Made by a program: the position numbers and the translations under genes
The notes under the pieces: model-generated
The model's database searches: none
What the model was told of the DNA's origin: nothing
Seen by the model: the letters and a program-made list of their open reading frames with translations, nothing else
Shown here: in pieces, positions 16,249 through 24,987 of the stretch
How the letters are laid out: each line of letters begins with the position of its first letter
Position numbering within the stretch: position 1 is the first letter of the stretch
Origin: an uncultured Lachnospiraceae bacterium
GTDB taxonomy: Bacteria > Bacillota > Clostridia > Lachnospirales > Lachnospiraceae
DNA length: 64,000 nucleotides
Assembly (NCBI GenBank): GCA_900317555.1
Contig: ONHF01000014.1
Location: forward strand, 1-64,000
Reading direction: 5' to 3'

Positions 16249-17466
16249 TCACCCGTTCGTCCTGGTTGCCACCCAGTCCGCATCATCGGGATTGACTCCC
16301 TCGCCGATCGAGTAGCCTTGCGAGCGGATAATAATTCTGGACAGCATCTGCGCGTAAAGCTGGCGGCCCTTCGGCGTCATATGAATGCCGTCGAGCAGCA
16401 TTTCCTTCGCGTTATAGCTGTTAATTCCAAGAAGCTCATAGGTATCCATAAAGCCGACATTGTTGTCCGCGAAGTTGCGCGCGACATCAACCAGATCGCT
16501 GACCGTATAACCCCGTTTGTTCTTCCTGATGTTTCCGTCCCCGAGATAAGCGCCTGTACCGCCTTCAAAAAACTGGCAGTAACCGGGCGCAACAACGACG
16601 ATTTGCGCGTTGGGAAATTTATTCTGCAGTTTCATAACCATATATGCGAGCGCGCCGCGGTACGCACGGACGTTGGTCCGCATATTGTCATCCGTCAGCG
16701 GAATGTTTCTCAGGTAGTCATTGACGCCGAAAGCGATCACAAAAACATCGGTTCTTGTGAAATCACAGCTGTCAAAAATACTTCTCGCGTAGCTGTCCTC
16801 GGAAGCAAATACTTTGTCCGGGCTTGTATCGCCGCAGATCGCCGAGACCACGCCGCACCCGCTCCGGGATGCGCTCGCAGAGCCTTCGGTCGGAGTTACA
16901 GCCGCCGTTGCGCCGCCAAGGCCCAGATTGAAAACATTCGCCTTGCAATAATGCGAGAGCAGCGCCCCGAGGCCGTCAGCTCCCTTGAAATTCGCATACT
17001 GCGAATCGCCGATGCAGACGATCTGCATAAGGCCGTCGTTTCCATATAAAGTGCTGACTACGCCGTCCGGAAGCTGCGGCTGATGCGCCATGTAGTCATA
17101 ATTGTCTTTGCCGGCATCCTGCGTATCCGTACCCGCAGCCTGTGCGCCGGAAGCCGCCGCAGAGGCTGTAGTTGCTGCTGCAGTCTGCGCATCGGAAGAA
17201 CCTGTAGATGCGGCACTTGCTGCTGTTATAGAGGACGTTTCCGCAGTCTGCGCCGCGGTAGACACAGCGTCAGGAGCCTGCGTTACAGCAGCCGAAGCAG
17301 CTGCTGCAATAGTGGTAAGCCGTGAGGAAGCGTCTGTTTTGCCGGATGCAGCCTTCTTCCCGGACACTTTCATTCCAATCAGAATACCGGCCACCAGACA
17401 GACCGCCATTCCGATAATCAATATAGGCACCAGATATTTCTGAAGCTCTTTTTTCATCAAATTCAC
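16249..17466 (-). CDS. Membrane-anchored SGNH/GDSL hydrolase
   Basis: A 405-aa protein with an N-terminal signal anchor (about 11-32), a roughly 85-residue Ala/Thr/Ser-rich linker (about 40-120) and an extracellular SGNH hydrolase domain (about 145-400). Block I is CIGDSQYANF (nucleophile S155), block II a Gly in LGLGGA, block III GVNDY (Asn) and block V DGIHMTPKG (D359, H362). It probably removes acyl groups from a cell-wall or extracellular glycan. The GTG at 17466 has AAAGGA at good spacing; ATG 17457 is the alternative. A TATAAT at 17494-17499 on the minus strand is its likely -10. Confidence 0.85.
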   Translation of the reverse strand: MNLMKKELQKYLVPILIIGMAVCLVAGILIGMKVSGKKAASGKTDASSRLTTIAAAASAAVTQAPDAVSTAAQTAETSSITAASAASTGSSDAQTAAATTASAAASGAQAAGTDTQDAGKDNYDYMAHQPQLPDGVVSTLYGNDGLMQIVCIGDSQYANFKGADGLGALLSHYCKANVFNLGLGGATAAVTPTEGSASASRSGCGVVSAICGDTSPDKVFASEDSYARSIFDSCDFTRTDVFVIAFGVNDYLRNIPLTDDNMRTNVRAYRGALAYMVMKLQNKFPNAQIVVVAPGYCQFFEGGTGAYLGDGNIRKNKRGYTVSDLVDVARNFADNNVGFMDTYELLGINSYNAKEMLLDGIHMTPKGRQLYAQMLSRIIIRSQGYSIGEGVNPDDADWVATRTNG

Positions 17467-17566
17467 CCGTTTCCTTTCCCAAGATCGCTACTTATTATAT
17501 CATATGCCGCGCGCAGCCCGGCTTTGGAGTGGTTTTGTTTTTTATAATTTCTTTATAATTTACATG

Positions 17567-17595
17567 TTGACTATTTGTTCTATTTGATCTATAAC
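17567..17595 (+). promoter_or_regulatory. Promoter of hsp20
   Basis: TTGACT (17567-17572), 17-bp spacer, TATAAC (17590-17595): a near-consensus housekeeping-sigma promoter about 40 nt before the start codon. No CIRCE element is present. Confidence 0.75.
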
Positions 17596-17633
17596 ATAAT
17601 TATCAAATGAAAAACAACAAGGAGGTCTTGATT

Positions 17634-18083
17634 ATGTTAATGCCTATGCTTTTTAACAGTAATGATATGTTTGATCTTACACCCTTTGATGAGATGGACA
17701 GAATGTTTGACAGCTTCTTCGGCGGAAGAACCACCGGAAACGCTGCAGCGATGAAAACCGATGTTCTGGAAGAGGATAAGGATTACAGGCTTTCCGCGGA
17801 ACTGCCGGGCTTTAATAAGGAAGATATAAAGATCGGCCTTGAGAACGGCGCGCTCACAATTTCCGCTTCACATAAAGAAGACAATGGTGAGAAGAACAAG
17901 GAGGGCAAGTACATCCGCCGTGAGCGCAGCGTATCCTCTTATCAGAGATCCTTCCGTGTTCCTGACGACCTGAAGCCCGAAGACATCGACGCATCCTATA
18001 AGGATGGTGTCCTTACCGTGATTCTTCCGAAGAAGGAAGTAATCCCCGCGAAGGAAGCGCCGAAGCAGATCGAGATCAAGTAA
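17634..18083 (+). CDS. Hsp20/alpha-crystallin small heat-shock protein
   Basis: A 149-aa ATP-independent chaperone that holds unfolding proteins. The alpha-crystallin domain spans about 40-140 (MKTDVLEEDKDYRLSAELPGF, YIRRERS, FRVPDDL, YKDGVLTVILPKK) with a short Met/Phe-rich N-terminal arm and a C-terminal IEIK, the I-x-I motif used for oligomer assembly. ATG 17634 is chosen for AAGGAGG 8 nt upstream; the frame opens at 17607. It is monocistronic, between its own promoter and a strong terminator. Confidence 0.95.
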   Translation: MLMPMLFNSNDMFDLTPFDEMDRMFDSFFGGRTTGNAAAMKTDVLEEDKDYRLSAELPGFNKEDIKIGLENGALTISASHKEDNGEKNKEGKYIRRERSVSSYQRSFRVPDDLKPEDIDASYKDGVLTVILPKKEVIPAKEAPKQIEIK

Positions 18084-18139
18084 CAATAATGGAAAAGCGC
18101 ATGGCGGGCGCAAGTGCTTTGCGCCAAAAGCCGCGTAGC

Positions 18140-18173
18140 AGCCGGCCGGAATGTTTCCGGCCGGCTGTTTTTT
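18140..18173 (+). terminator. Rho-independent terminator after hsp20
   Basis: Perfect 12-bp stem AGCCGGCCGGAA / TTCCGGCCGGCT (18140-18151, 18155-18166) with a 3-nt loop, followed by GTTTTTTG. Confidence 0.92.
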
Positions 18174-18267
18174 GTGCGCCGCACGAGGGGCGATGCCGGC
18201 ATGACCGGGTGGTTTTCGCGTCGTTCTTTACCCAGGGCCACGCGACGCACGAACGGCAATTTCCCAT

Positions 18268-19473
18268 TCAGCTGTGGAGGCGTCCGCCCTCCGGCGTCTT
18301 CGATAAAACACGGTCGAGCCAGGTTCTCTGCACCTTCATCGCGCCTTCCGGGCAGAATTCCTGACAGCAGAAGCAGCGGATGCACTTCTTCCTGTCAATC
18401 ACAGGCTTCGGCGCCATTGTAATCGCGTGCGCCGGGCACACAGCAGCACATTTTCCGCAGGCGATGCACGCGTTGTTTTTCACCTGCGGCCTCGTTGTAA
18501 AAACAACCGCGGCCCCCGCAGAAACTACCCTCCTGAAAGCGCCTTTTCCGCCGAAAGTCAGGCGAAGCGGCGCAGAAGCGTGCTTGAAATCCGGTATCGC
18601 AAAGTCCGAAACTTTGCTGCCATCCGCCGAGGCGATGCGGACCTGCGAAATATCTGCGGGTCCCAGTCCTCTTCTGTACGCTGCCTCAAGTGTCGCCACA
18701 TCGTTTCTCGTATATCCGATCAGGGAAGCAAGTACCATGTCGAGGTCAAAACTGCTCTGCCCTGCACATAAAAGTCCCATATGCCGCGCGGTTCCGCTCG
18801 AAGGCCCGTTGCCCTCCATGCATTCCACGGCATCGCAGATGCACAGCACCGGTTTCCAGTACAGAGAAAGATCGACCAGCATGTCCGCGAAATCCGAAAG
18901 AGCCGGAAACCGCAGATGATACTCCGGTTTCGTCGTCCCCGGGATCGTTCCGAACAGATTTTTCACGGCGCCGGTCATGTTCAGCATGCCGTGGGTTTTG
19001 AGTTTGCAGAAGTCGATGATCACGTCCGCCTGATCGAGCCAGGCGGTATAGTGAAAGGCTTTGAGGCGCTGCGCCCCGGTGAAAACTGCGCTCTTCACAG
19101 TGACATCCATGTTCAGATGCACTTTGTCACTTGCAAGCGGCTCCAGCCCGCAGGCATGGTAAACGCTCCTCAGCGCACCCTGTGTGAACAGGCCGCCCGG
19201 GCTGTCGCCGAGAATTACCACGGCGCCCTTTTCTATCAGGCGCCTGCAAAGCTCGCGGATGAGCGCCGGGTGCGGCGTAACGGCCCGCTCCGGCGCAGCG
19301 CCGGTCAAAAGATTCAGTTTGACCGCCACTGTCATCCCGGGCTTTATAAAATCCAGTCCGCCAAGAGGCAGCAGAAGCCTGTCAAATGCTGCGCGCACGG
19401 TTTCCGGATCGTAATTATCGCACGCGGCAAGCGACACCGGCGCGGCGTTTTTCCGGACTGCGTTATTCTCCAT
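18268..19473 (-). CDS. DUF362 protein with C-terminal 2x[4Fe-4S] ferredoxin domain
   Basis: A 401-aa cytosolic iron-sulfur protein. The N-terminal DUF362 domain (about 15-310) has VAVKLNLL, GDSPGG and KLKTHGMLNMTGAVKNLFG. The C-terminal bacterial ferredoxin part (about 330-385) has two cysteine sets, CIACGKCAAVCP and CIRCFCCQEFCP, the second with one extra Cys. DUF362 proteins are common in anaerobes and presumed redox proteins, but the reaction is unknown. ATG 19473 with AAGGGA is preferred over an upstream TTG at 19488. It lies 11 bp after the HD-GNAT gene and is probably cotranscribed. Confidence 0.88.
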   Translation of the reverse strand: MENNAVRKNAAPVSLAACDNYDPETVRAAFDRLLLPLGGLDFIKPGMTVAVKLNLLTGAAPERAVTPHPALIRELCRRLIEKGAVVILGDSPGGLFTQGALRSVYHACGLEPLASDKVHLNMDVTVKSAVFTGAQRLKAFHYTAWLDQADVIIDFCKLKTHGMLNMTGAVKNLFGTIPGTTKPEYHLRFPALSDFADMLVDLSLYWKPVLCICDAVECMEGNGPSSGTARHMGLLCAGQSSFDLDMVLASLIGYTRNDVATLEAAYRRGLGPADISQVRIASADGSKVSDFAIPDFKHASAPLRLTFGGKGAFRRVVSAGAAVVFTTRPQVKNNACIACGKCAAVCPAHAITMAPKPVIDRKKCIRCFCCQEFCPEGAMKVQRTWLDRVLSKTPEGGRLHS

Positions 19474-19484
19474 CCTGTGTCCCT

Positions 19485-20549
19485 TCAAAATGTCAGCCGC
19501 ATCTGATACCAGACGACGTTTCCATGTACCGACGCGGAAACGCCCTCATTCACAAAGCCGAACTTAGCGTAATACGGAATGAGCCGTTCCTTGCATGTCA
19601 GCACAACGCCTTTTCTGCCCTGCTCTCTCGCCTGCCCGATGGCTCTTTCAAGGAGCATGGCCGCGTAACCGTGTTTTCTCCTCTCCGGCACCGTATTGAC
19701 GCCGAAAATCATCTGCCAGCTGCCGTTTTCATTGTGCATCGACGCGTCGGCATACATTTCATCTGTAAGGTCCGCCTCATCCGTGACAAAACCGTCCACA
19801 AAGGAAATCAGTCTGGTCTGCTCCGCATAGCGCTCTTTCAGTACAAAAAAGTGATCGCCGTAGCTGCGGACGCGCTCCTCTATCTCTGCCGCGGTCGCGG
19901 CTTCCGCCTGCGGAAAACATTCCCGTTCCACCGCGGCAAGCGCCTGTACATCCGACGGCTCCGCATGCGAGAGGATCAGTTCTCTCCTGCAAGGAGCGGT
20001 GTCTGCGGCAGACTTCCATTCGTTTCCGGGCTTTTTGTATTCCTCCCGCAAAAACATCATCTCCAGCATCTCCTTCCCGCTCTTTGTCCGGAAGATTCTG
20101 GAAAGCGCCGCGGCAGCTGCAGCCTTGTCAATGCTCTGCGGATGGTTTTCAAAAAGATTCACAAGAAAATCCGCCTCGACAAGGATCTGATAATCGCTGC
20201 CGTCAATCTCCGTGTAGCTGTGGTGATGACCGATCAGATAGAGGATGCGCCGCTTCTCGTCTTCTGTGTAACCTTCGACCCTGGAAAGGAGCTTCCCGGC
20301 TTCGGGAGGTCCCTCGAGCTCCTGATGTTTTCCATTGTCATCACCGTATTTCTCCTCGCTTTTATGAATGCCGATATCATGCAGGATCGCTGCCGCGCGC
20401 AGTACGCGAAGCTCCTCCTCCGTAAGGCCTTCGCTGGTGCCGATCAGATCCGCATACGCGTAAACCTTTGTGAAATGCTGTATTCTGGCCGGATCACCCG
20501 CGTCATACGCGGTCATATTCCGGAAAAGCTGCGCTGTCAGTACGTCCAT
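19485..20549 (-). CDS. HD phosphohydrolase - GNAT acetyltransferase fusion
   Basis: A 354-aa two-domain protein. Residues 1-165 are an HD domain (HFTKVYAYA, ILHDIGIH, IGHHHS, EADFLVN), typical of metal-dependent phosphohydrolases. Residues 190-354 are a GNAT fold of the arylalkylamine acetyltransferase type (FGVNTVPERRKHGYAAMLLERAI as acetyl-CoA loop, YYAKFGFVNEG near the end). The halves are normally separate proteins, so the fusion implies linked action, for example on a nucleotide or amine; no substrate can be assigned. ATG 20549 has GGAG upstream. No stop or frameshift was seen between the domains. Confidence 0.85.
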   Translation of the reverse strand: MDVLTAQLFRNMTAYDAGDPARIQHFTKVYAYADLIGTSEGLTEEELRVLRAAAILHDIGIHKSEEKYGDDNGKHQELEGPPEAGKLLSRVEGYTEDEKRRILYLIGHHHSYTEIDGSDYQILVEADFLVNLFENHPQSIDKAAAAAALSRIFRTKSGKEMLEMMFLREEYKKPGNEWKSAADTAPCRRELILSHAEPSDVQALAAVERECFPQAEAATAAEIEERVRSYGDHFFVLKERYAEQTRLISFVDGFVTDEADLTDEMYADASMHNENGSWQMIFGVNTVPERRKHGYAAMLLERAIGQAREQGRKGVVLTCKERLIPYYAKFGFVNEGVSASVHGNVVWYQMRLTF

Positions 20550-20599
20550 GCCGACTCCTTTTTCATGCTATAATAGCAGAAGCGGAAACTTTCTTCTAC

Positions 20600-20684
20600 A
20601 GATCCGCTTCATGTCTGTTCCTTAGATTCAGGCCTGCTTCGTGTCTGATCTTTAGATCCGCTTCGTGTCTTACCTTTCAGGAGG
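20600..20684 (+). repeat. Three imperfect direct repeats upstream of the LytTR gene
   Basis: Units starting AGATCCGCTTCATGTCT (20600), AGATTCAGGCCTGCTTCGTG (20624) and AGATCCGCTTCGTGTCT (20654) repeat with 24 to 30 bp periodicity in the leader of the LytTR gene, downstream of a TATAAT (20569-20574). LytTR proteins bind direct repeats, so autoregulation is possible. Confidence 0.5.
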
Positions 20685-20692
20685 ACTGTCTT

Positions 20693-21355
20693 ATGTCCGC
20701 TTCCGTTCAAGTCTACCGGCTGCGCGTCATTCCTGCATCCGGAACCCCTGACCTTCCGCCTTCTGTTGAAGCCCTGTTTCACCAGCCTTTTACGCAGAAA
20801 GAGCTGCTGTGCATGCTCGCCGCTGCCGGGCGGCTGCCCGGGAACTATGCCGCCGCGATGATGTCCTCTGCCGCGCAGCCCGACGCAGCGCAGGCAGATA
20901 TCGGCGACAAGGCGCCTTCCGCCGCCCTTTGCTGCAAGGGCCTTCCCTCGCCCGTACCGTTTGACCGGATTCTCTATGCAACCTCCGACGGGCACTATAC
21001 GCTGATCACCTGCGGCCCGCCGGCCCGGACGATCCGCGTACGCGCGTCTTTCTCCGGCATCCTCGAAAAACTTTCCGACACGCGGTTCCTTTCCTGCGCG
21101 CGCGGCGTTCTTCTCAATATGGATCACGTCAAAACAAAAACCCCCGACGCGTTCTGCATGGATGACGGGGCTGTTTTCGCCATACGCAGAAGCGGCCGGA
21201 GGCTCATCACTGCCAGATATAAAGCTTATAAAGGCACCGGCAGAACGGCTGTCACTCGACGCGGATCGACTCGATTACCTGCTCCTCCCACGGCTGATCG
21301 GACCAGTTTGTCTTCACGGATGCGATCCTGTCCAGAACATCCAGCCCCTCCGTGA
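20693..21355 (+). CDS. Orphan LytTR DNA-binding protein
   Basis: A 220-aa protein with no receiver domain. The LytTR domain lies at about 95-183 (FDRILYATSDGHYTLI, FLSCARGVLLNMDHV, FAIRRSGRRLI). The N-terminal 90 residues match nothing I recognise and include a low-complexity Ala-rich stretch. The last 34 residues run antisense into the 3' end of the cyclophilin gene (21252-21355), past the end of the domain, which suggests an ancestral stop was lost or the tail is recent. ATG 20693 has AGGAGG. Confidence 0.78.
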   Translation: MSASVQVYRLRVIPASGTPDLPPSVEALFHQPFTQKELLCMLAAAGRLPGNYAAAMMSSAAQPDAAQADIGDKAPSAALCCKGLPSPVPFDRILYATSDGHYTLITCGPPARTIRVRASFSGILEKLSDTRFLSCARGVLLNMDHVKTKTPDAFCMDDGAVFAIRRSGRRLITARYKAYKGTGRTAVTRRGSTRLPAPPTADRTSLSSRMRSCPEHPAPP

Positions 21356-21734
21356 TTTTTCCGAAGGCGGCGTACTCTCCGTCGAGGTGCGGCGCATCCT
21401 GATGCATAATGAAGAACTGCGAGCCCGCGGAGTCGGGGTCCATCGTTCTTGCCATCGAAAGCACGCCCCGCGTATGCTTCAGATCATTCTGTACACCATT
21501 GGACGCGAACTCGCCCTTGATCGTGTATCCGGGGCCGCCCATGCCGGTTCCTTCCGGATCGCCGCCCTGAATCATGAAACCTTTGATGATGCGGTGAAAA
21601 GTCAGCCCGTCGTAGAATTTTTCGTCCGCGAGCTTTTTGAAGTTTTCGACCGTGATCGGCGCGATGTCCGGATAAAGCTCGCCGGACATGACGCCGCCGT
21701 CCTTCATTGTGATTGTCACTTTGTAAACTGCCAT
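21252..21734 (-). CDS. Peptidyl-prolyl cis-trans isomerase, cyclophilin type
   Basis: A 160-aa single-domain cytosolic cyclophilin without signal peptide. Active-site motifs are FHRIIKGFMIQGGD (Arg/Phe/Gln), RGVLSMAR, SAGSQFFI and the loop HLDGEYAAFGKI. It catalyses prolyl isomerisation during protein folding. ATG 21734 follows GGGAGG. Its 3' end overlaps the LytTR tail by 104 bp in convergent orientation. Confidence 0.95.
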   Translation of the reverse strand: MAVYKVTITMKDGGVMSGELYPDIAPITVENFKKLADEKFYDGLTFHRIIKGFMIQGGDPEGTGMGGPGYTIKGEFASNGVQNDLKHTRGVLSMARTMDPDSAGSQFFIMHQDAPHLDGEYAAFGKITEGLDVLDRIASVKTNWSDQPWEEQVIESIRVE

Positions 21735-21820
21735 TGTGTATCCTCCCTGTTACACATTATTCTCCGGCGCGGCGGTCTGTACTGCCGCGCTGTTTTCTGT
21801 TGAAAGGCGCCGCGCCCGCG

Positions 21821-22948
21821 TCAGCGCGCCGTCTGCTGCTGCCACCCCGTCTGCTGCCGGATAGCTTGTATCAGAATCTTCGCTGTTTTGGCGTGTGTGA
21901 GCGCGCCCGGATGCTGTCCGCCGCCCAGCCCGTCGGCCGGATCCAGCACCGGCAGCGGCAGATACAGACTGTCGGAAAGGAACGCCGCTTCCCTGACTGC
22001 CGGGGCAAGGCTCTGTTCCATCAGTCCATAGGCCGCAATTTTCAGTGCTCCCGGGTAATCCCGCCCGAGCGCCGCCAGAAACTGCGCGTACCGCTGCATG
22101 AACAGCCGCTCTCTTGCCGGCGTGCCCTTCGTATATGACGCGTCGTTCGTGCCGAGATTCGAGACGATCACATCCGGAACAAATTCCGCGGGATCATATA
22201 TCGTAAGTCCCCGCGGCGATCCCGCCGGCGCGTTCGGATCAAACGACACGCCGCGCACTCCCTTCGCGCTCATTGTGATGCGGACGACTTCTTCGGTGTT
22301 TTTGGCCGTGTACGGATAGAGCGCGGGCATCAGATCCGCCGTGTCCGGAAGGTCCGTATTCTCGATCCAGTGCGAAATGACGCCGTTCCCGCTCCAGCAG
22401 AAGAGCTGGAAGTCCGCCGAAAGTCCTCTGGCAGTCAGATACGGGTACGCGCGGAGCGGATTGGTATCCGCCGAATCGTAAACGTAACTTGTGTCCCCCG
22501 GCGCTTCCCCGGCTTCCACGCCGTAACCTGCCGTGATCGAATCGCCGATAAAAAGGATCCTGCGGTCCGGCGTCTTCTCCGGTAAAACAGGACAGTCCGC
22601 ATACACCGCGGCAATCCCTACTTTGTCGTCTTTTTCCTCGGTCAGCTTGAGAATCGTGATTTTCACATCCCGCAGGCCGAAATTCTCGCAGATCGTATAC
22701 GTGCGCATGCCGCGCGCAATGCGGACCCGTTTCATCTTCTGCTGATCATCATTCAGAATAATGCCGATCCAGGCATAGTCCGAATCGTCCCCGGTACCTG
22801 TAATGCCCGCGATGTCGGCCTTTACCACCGACGCGCTGGTGATGAATTCAATTCCGGACGCCGAGTATGCGAGCCAGCGGATGCCGGCAATTTCGATTGT
22901 CCGCCCCAGAATCCGGAAGTTATTCGCGTTAACCTCATACTTGTCCAT
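21821..22948 (-). CDS. CE2-like SGNH carbohydrate esterase
   Basis: A 375-aa protein with an N-terminal beta-sandwich (about 1-125) and a C-terminal SGNH hydrolase domain (about 130-370), the two-domain plan of carbohydrate esterase family 2 deacetylases. Motifs are FIGDSITAGYG (nucleophile S137), LGTNDASY and a C-terminal QHPGALTHAKTA with the catalytic His. There is no signal peptide, so it may act inside the cell on imported acetylated oligosaccharides. ATG 22948 with GGGGA was chosen over an upstream TTG. Assignment to CE2 rests on domain order and motifs. Confidence 0.82.
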   Translation of the reverse strand: MDKYEVNANNFRILGRTIEIAGIRWLAYSASGIEFITSASVVKADIAGITGTGDDSDYAWIGIILNDDQQKMKRVRIARGMRTYTICENFGLRDVKITILKLTEEKDDKVGIAAVYADCPVLPEKTPDRRILFIGDSITAGYGVEAGEAPGDTSYVYDSADTNPLRAYPYLTARGLSADFQLFCWSGNGVISHWIENTDLPDTADLMPALYPYTAKNTEEVVRITMSAKGVRGVSFDPNAPAGSPRGLTIYDPAEFVPDVIVSNLGTNDASYTKGTPARERLFMQRYAQFLAALGRDYPGALKIAAYGLMEQSLAPAVREAAFLSDSLYLPLPVLDPADGLGGGQHPGALTHAKTAKILIQAIRQQTGWQQQTAR

Positions 22949-23000
22949 TGCTATCCCCAATTACGGCACGGCCTGTACACCACGCCGGCAGCCTGCGCTG

Positions 23001-23978
23001 TCAAAGCGCGGCGCTTCCGGCCTGCTCCTTTGTCAGAATGTCAGTACTGTACGGGTGTGCCCACTGTCCGATATGTTCTGCCCCGACAAATTCCCTTACC
23101 TGCGGCAGATACTTCTCACCGATGCGGCGGCCGGCTTCGTAGACACGGCGAAGCTCCTGCGGATCCCTGCACATGGACCCGATATTCAACGGGCTGTCCG
23201 GGCAGATGAGAAGGCAGCTGCCGCCGCGCCCCTGCTCGTGAATATACTGCAGCTGTTCGTTGTAGCGGGTATGGCGGGTCTCCATCTGGTCCGCGATCGC
23301 GGGATATTTCCGCAGCAGATGTTTGATCAGCTGAAAATGCTTCTGCGGCTGCTTGACATAATCCGAAGGCTGCGTCAGAATCACAACGCACCGCGTATAA
23401 CCGATGCTTTGAAAGAAAGCAAGCGGTATCGAATCCGCGATACCGCCGTCCAGATAGAGGCGGTCTCCGATCCGGACCGGTCTGGACGCGGCCGGCATCG
23501 AGGCGGACGCGCGCATATAGAGCATATCCTCTCCGGTACCTGTCTGACACTGATGATAATACGGCTTTCCGGTTTCCGCATCTGTAACAACACACCAGAA
23601 CTCCATCGGATTCGCGGCAAAGGTGCGCACATCAAAAGGATCGAGCTCCTCCGGCAGCTGACGATAGTCAAAATCCGCATTGTACAGGTCCCCTGTTCTA
23701 AAGAAAGACCGCATGCCGACATAGCGCGGGTCGCAGCAGTATTTCGTATTGTAGCGGATCGTCCGCCCGATCTGCCTGGACTCATAATTGCAGCCGAAAA
23801 CAGCGCCTGCCGACACCCCGATAGCGCCGTCGAATTCGATTTTGTTTTCCATGAAAACATCCGTAACCCCGGCCGTATACATTCCGCGCATCGCGCCGCC
23901 CTCAAGGACAAGGCCGAGCCGGGCGGAAGGCTCCTGCCGCGCTGTCATGGAGGAAACTGTTTTTTCTATATCAGACAT
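23001..23978 (-). CDS. Patatin-like phospholipase
   Basis: A 326-aa cytosolic serine acyl-hydrolase of the RssA/YlbK group. It has the oxyanion loop EGGAMRGMYTAG, the nucleophile elbow GVSAG (S56) and the dyad aspartate in YLDGG (D177). No membrane segment or signal peptide. ATG 23978 is supported by AGAAGAG; in-frame sequence further upstream overlaps the AEC carrier. It follows that carrier by 32 bp. The lipid substrate is unknown. Confidence 0.92.
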   Translation of the reverse strand: MSDIEKTVSSMTARQEPSARLGLVLEGGAMRGMYTAGVTDVFMENKIEFDGAIGVSAGAVFGCNYESRQIGRTIRYNTKYCCDPRYVGMRSFFRTGDLYNADFDYRQLPEELDPFDVRTFAANPMEFWCVVTDAETGKPYYHQCQTGTGEDMLYMRASASMPAASRPVRIGDRLYLDGGIADSIPLAFFQSIGYTRCVVILTQPSDYVKQPQKHFQLIKHLLRKYPAIADQMETRHTRYNEQLQYIHEQGRGGSCLLICPDSPLNIGSMCRDPQELRRVYEAGRRIGEKYLPQVREFVGAEHIGQWAHPYSTDILTKEQAGSAAL

Positions 23979-24010
23979 TCTTCTCTTCTTTCCATATATG
24001 CGGGTATGCG

Positions 24011-24961
24011 CTACAGCAGAACGCACACCAGAGGAATGGTCACAAGGCTGAAAACCGTGGACAGAATGATTCCTCTTGAAAGTTCCCTGTCGTCGAGCTC
24101 AAGTTCCTTCGCATACATCAGCGGCAGATTCGCTCCCGGAAGCGAGACAAGGATCGCCGTCGTTCCGAGAAATACCGGATCTTTGATGAATGAGGAGAAA
24201 ACTGTCACAAAGATGGCCGGAATAAGCAGCATACGAACCGGTAAAAACAAATACATCCTGCGGTCTCCGAGAATCATTTCCCGCAGATCTGACTGCGCGA
24301 GCGACGCCCCCAGCACGATCATCGAAAGGAAAACCGTGGCATTGCCGGTAATCCGCAGACTGTCTGCAAGAATCATCGGAACTTTCGGGTCCAGCATATA
24401 AATGAGAACCGAAAGGAATGAAGAAACCGTGCCGACGTTGATGATGTCTTTGAGGATTTCCGACGCCTTTACGGGTTTTCGCGCTTCCCCGGTCTGTAGT
24501 CTTGCGGCACGCCGCATGGAGGCCATGCCATAAGTATAAAACGTGACGTTGAAAACCATGCAGTTAATCGAGATATACAAAAGCGAGGCGCTTCCAAGGA
24601 CTGCCGAGCAGACCGGAATACCGATAAAGCCGACGTTCCCGTAGATGGTCATCATCCGGTACGCGTAATCGTCCTTCTCCGGCGCGCGGATCAGCCGGCT
24701 GATCAGATAACTCAGGGGAATCAGAATCACGTATACCAATACAGCCGCATAAATGGCGGCGCGCATTTTCGGCGCCGGTACCGGTGCTTCTTCGGCAATC
24801 GCGTTGGACAGAAGCAGCGCCGGATTGCACAGATTGACAACGAGGTAGGAACAGGTCTTAACACCCGAATCGGAAATCCTCCCGCTGCGGTATCCTGCGT
24901 AGCCCATCAGTATCAGCAGAAAAATAACAATCATTTCCGCAACGAGAATTCCAATCTGCAT
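24011..24961 (-). CDS. AEC family (auxin efflux carrier-type) transporter
   Basis: A 316-aa membrane protein with about 10 predicted helices in two repeats, as in the AEC/BART family that exports or exchanges organic acids such as malate and lactate. Motifs include NPALLLSNA in helix 2, YGNVGFIGIPVCSAVLG in the middle and GTTAILVSLPGANLPLMYA near the C-terminus. The central loop (about 135-160) is charged and cytosolic. Substrate not predictable. Lies 26 bp downstream of the glycan-binding protein gene. Confidence 0.9.
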   Translation of the reverse strand: MQIGILVAEMIVIFLLILMGYAGYRSGRISDSGVKTCSYLVVNLCNPALLLSNAIAEEAPVPAPKMRAAIYAAVLVYVILIPLSYLISRLIRAPEKDDYAYRMMTIYGNVGFIGIPVCSAVLGSASLLYISINCMVFNVTFYTYGMASMRRAARLQTGEARKPVKASEILKDIINVGTVSSFLSVLIYMLDPKVPMILADSLRITGNATVFLSMIVLGASLAQSDLREMILGDRRMYLFLPVRMLLIPAIFVTVFSSFIKDPVFLGTTAILVSLPGANLPLMYAKELELDDRELSRGIILSTVFSLVTIPLVCVLL

Positions 24962-24987
24962 GTAAGGTTCCTTCTCCGATAATAATC

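Noticed and set aside
17467-17633. CIRCE/HrcA operator at hsp20
   Set aside because: The TTAGCACTC-N9-GAGTGCTAA pattern is absent; only a near-consensus promoter is seen.
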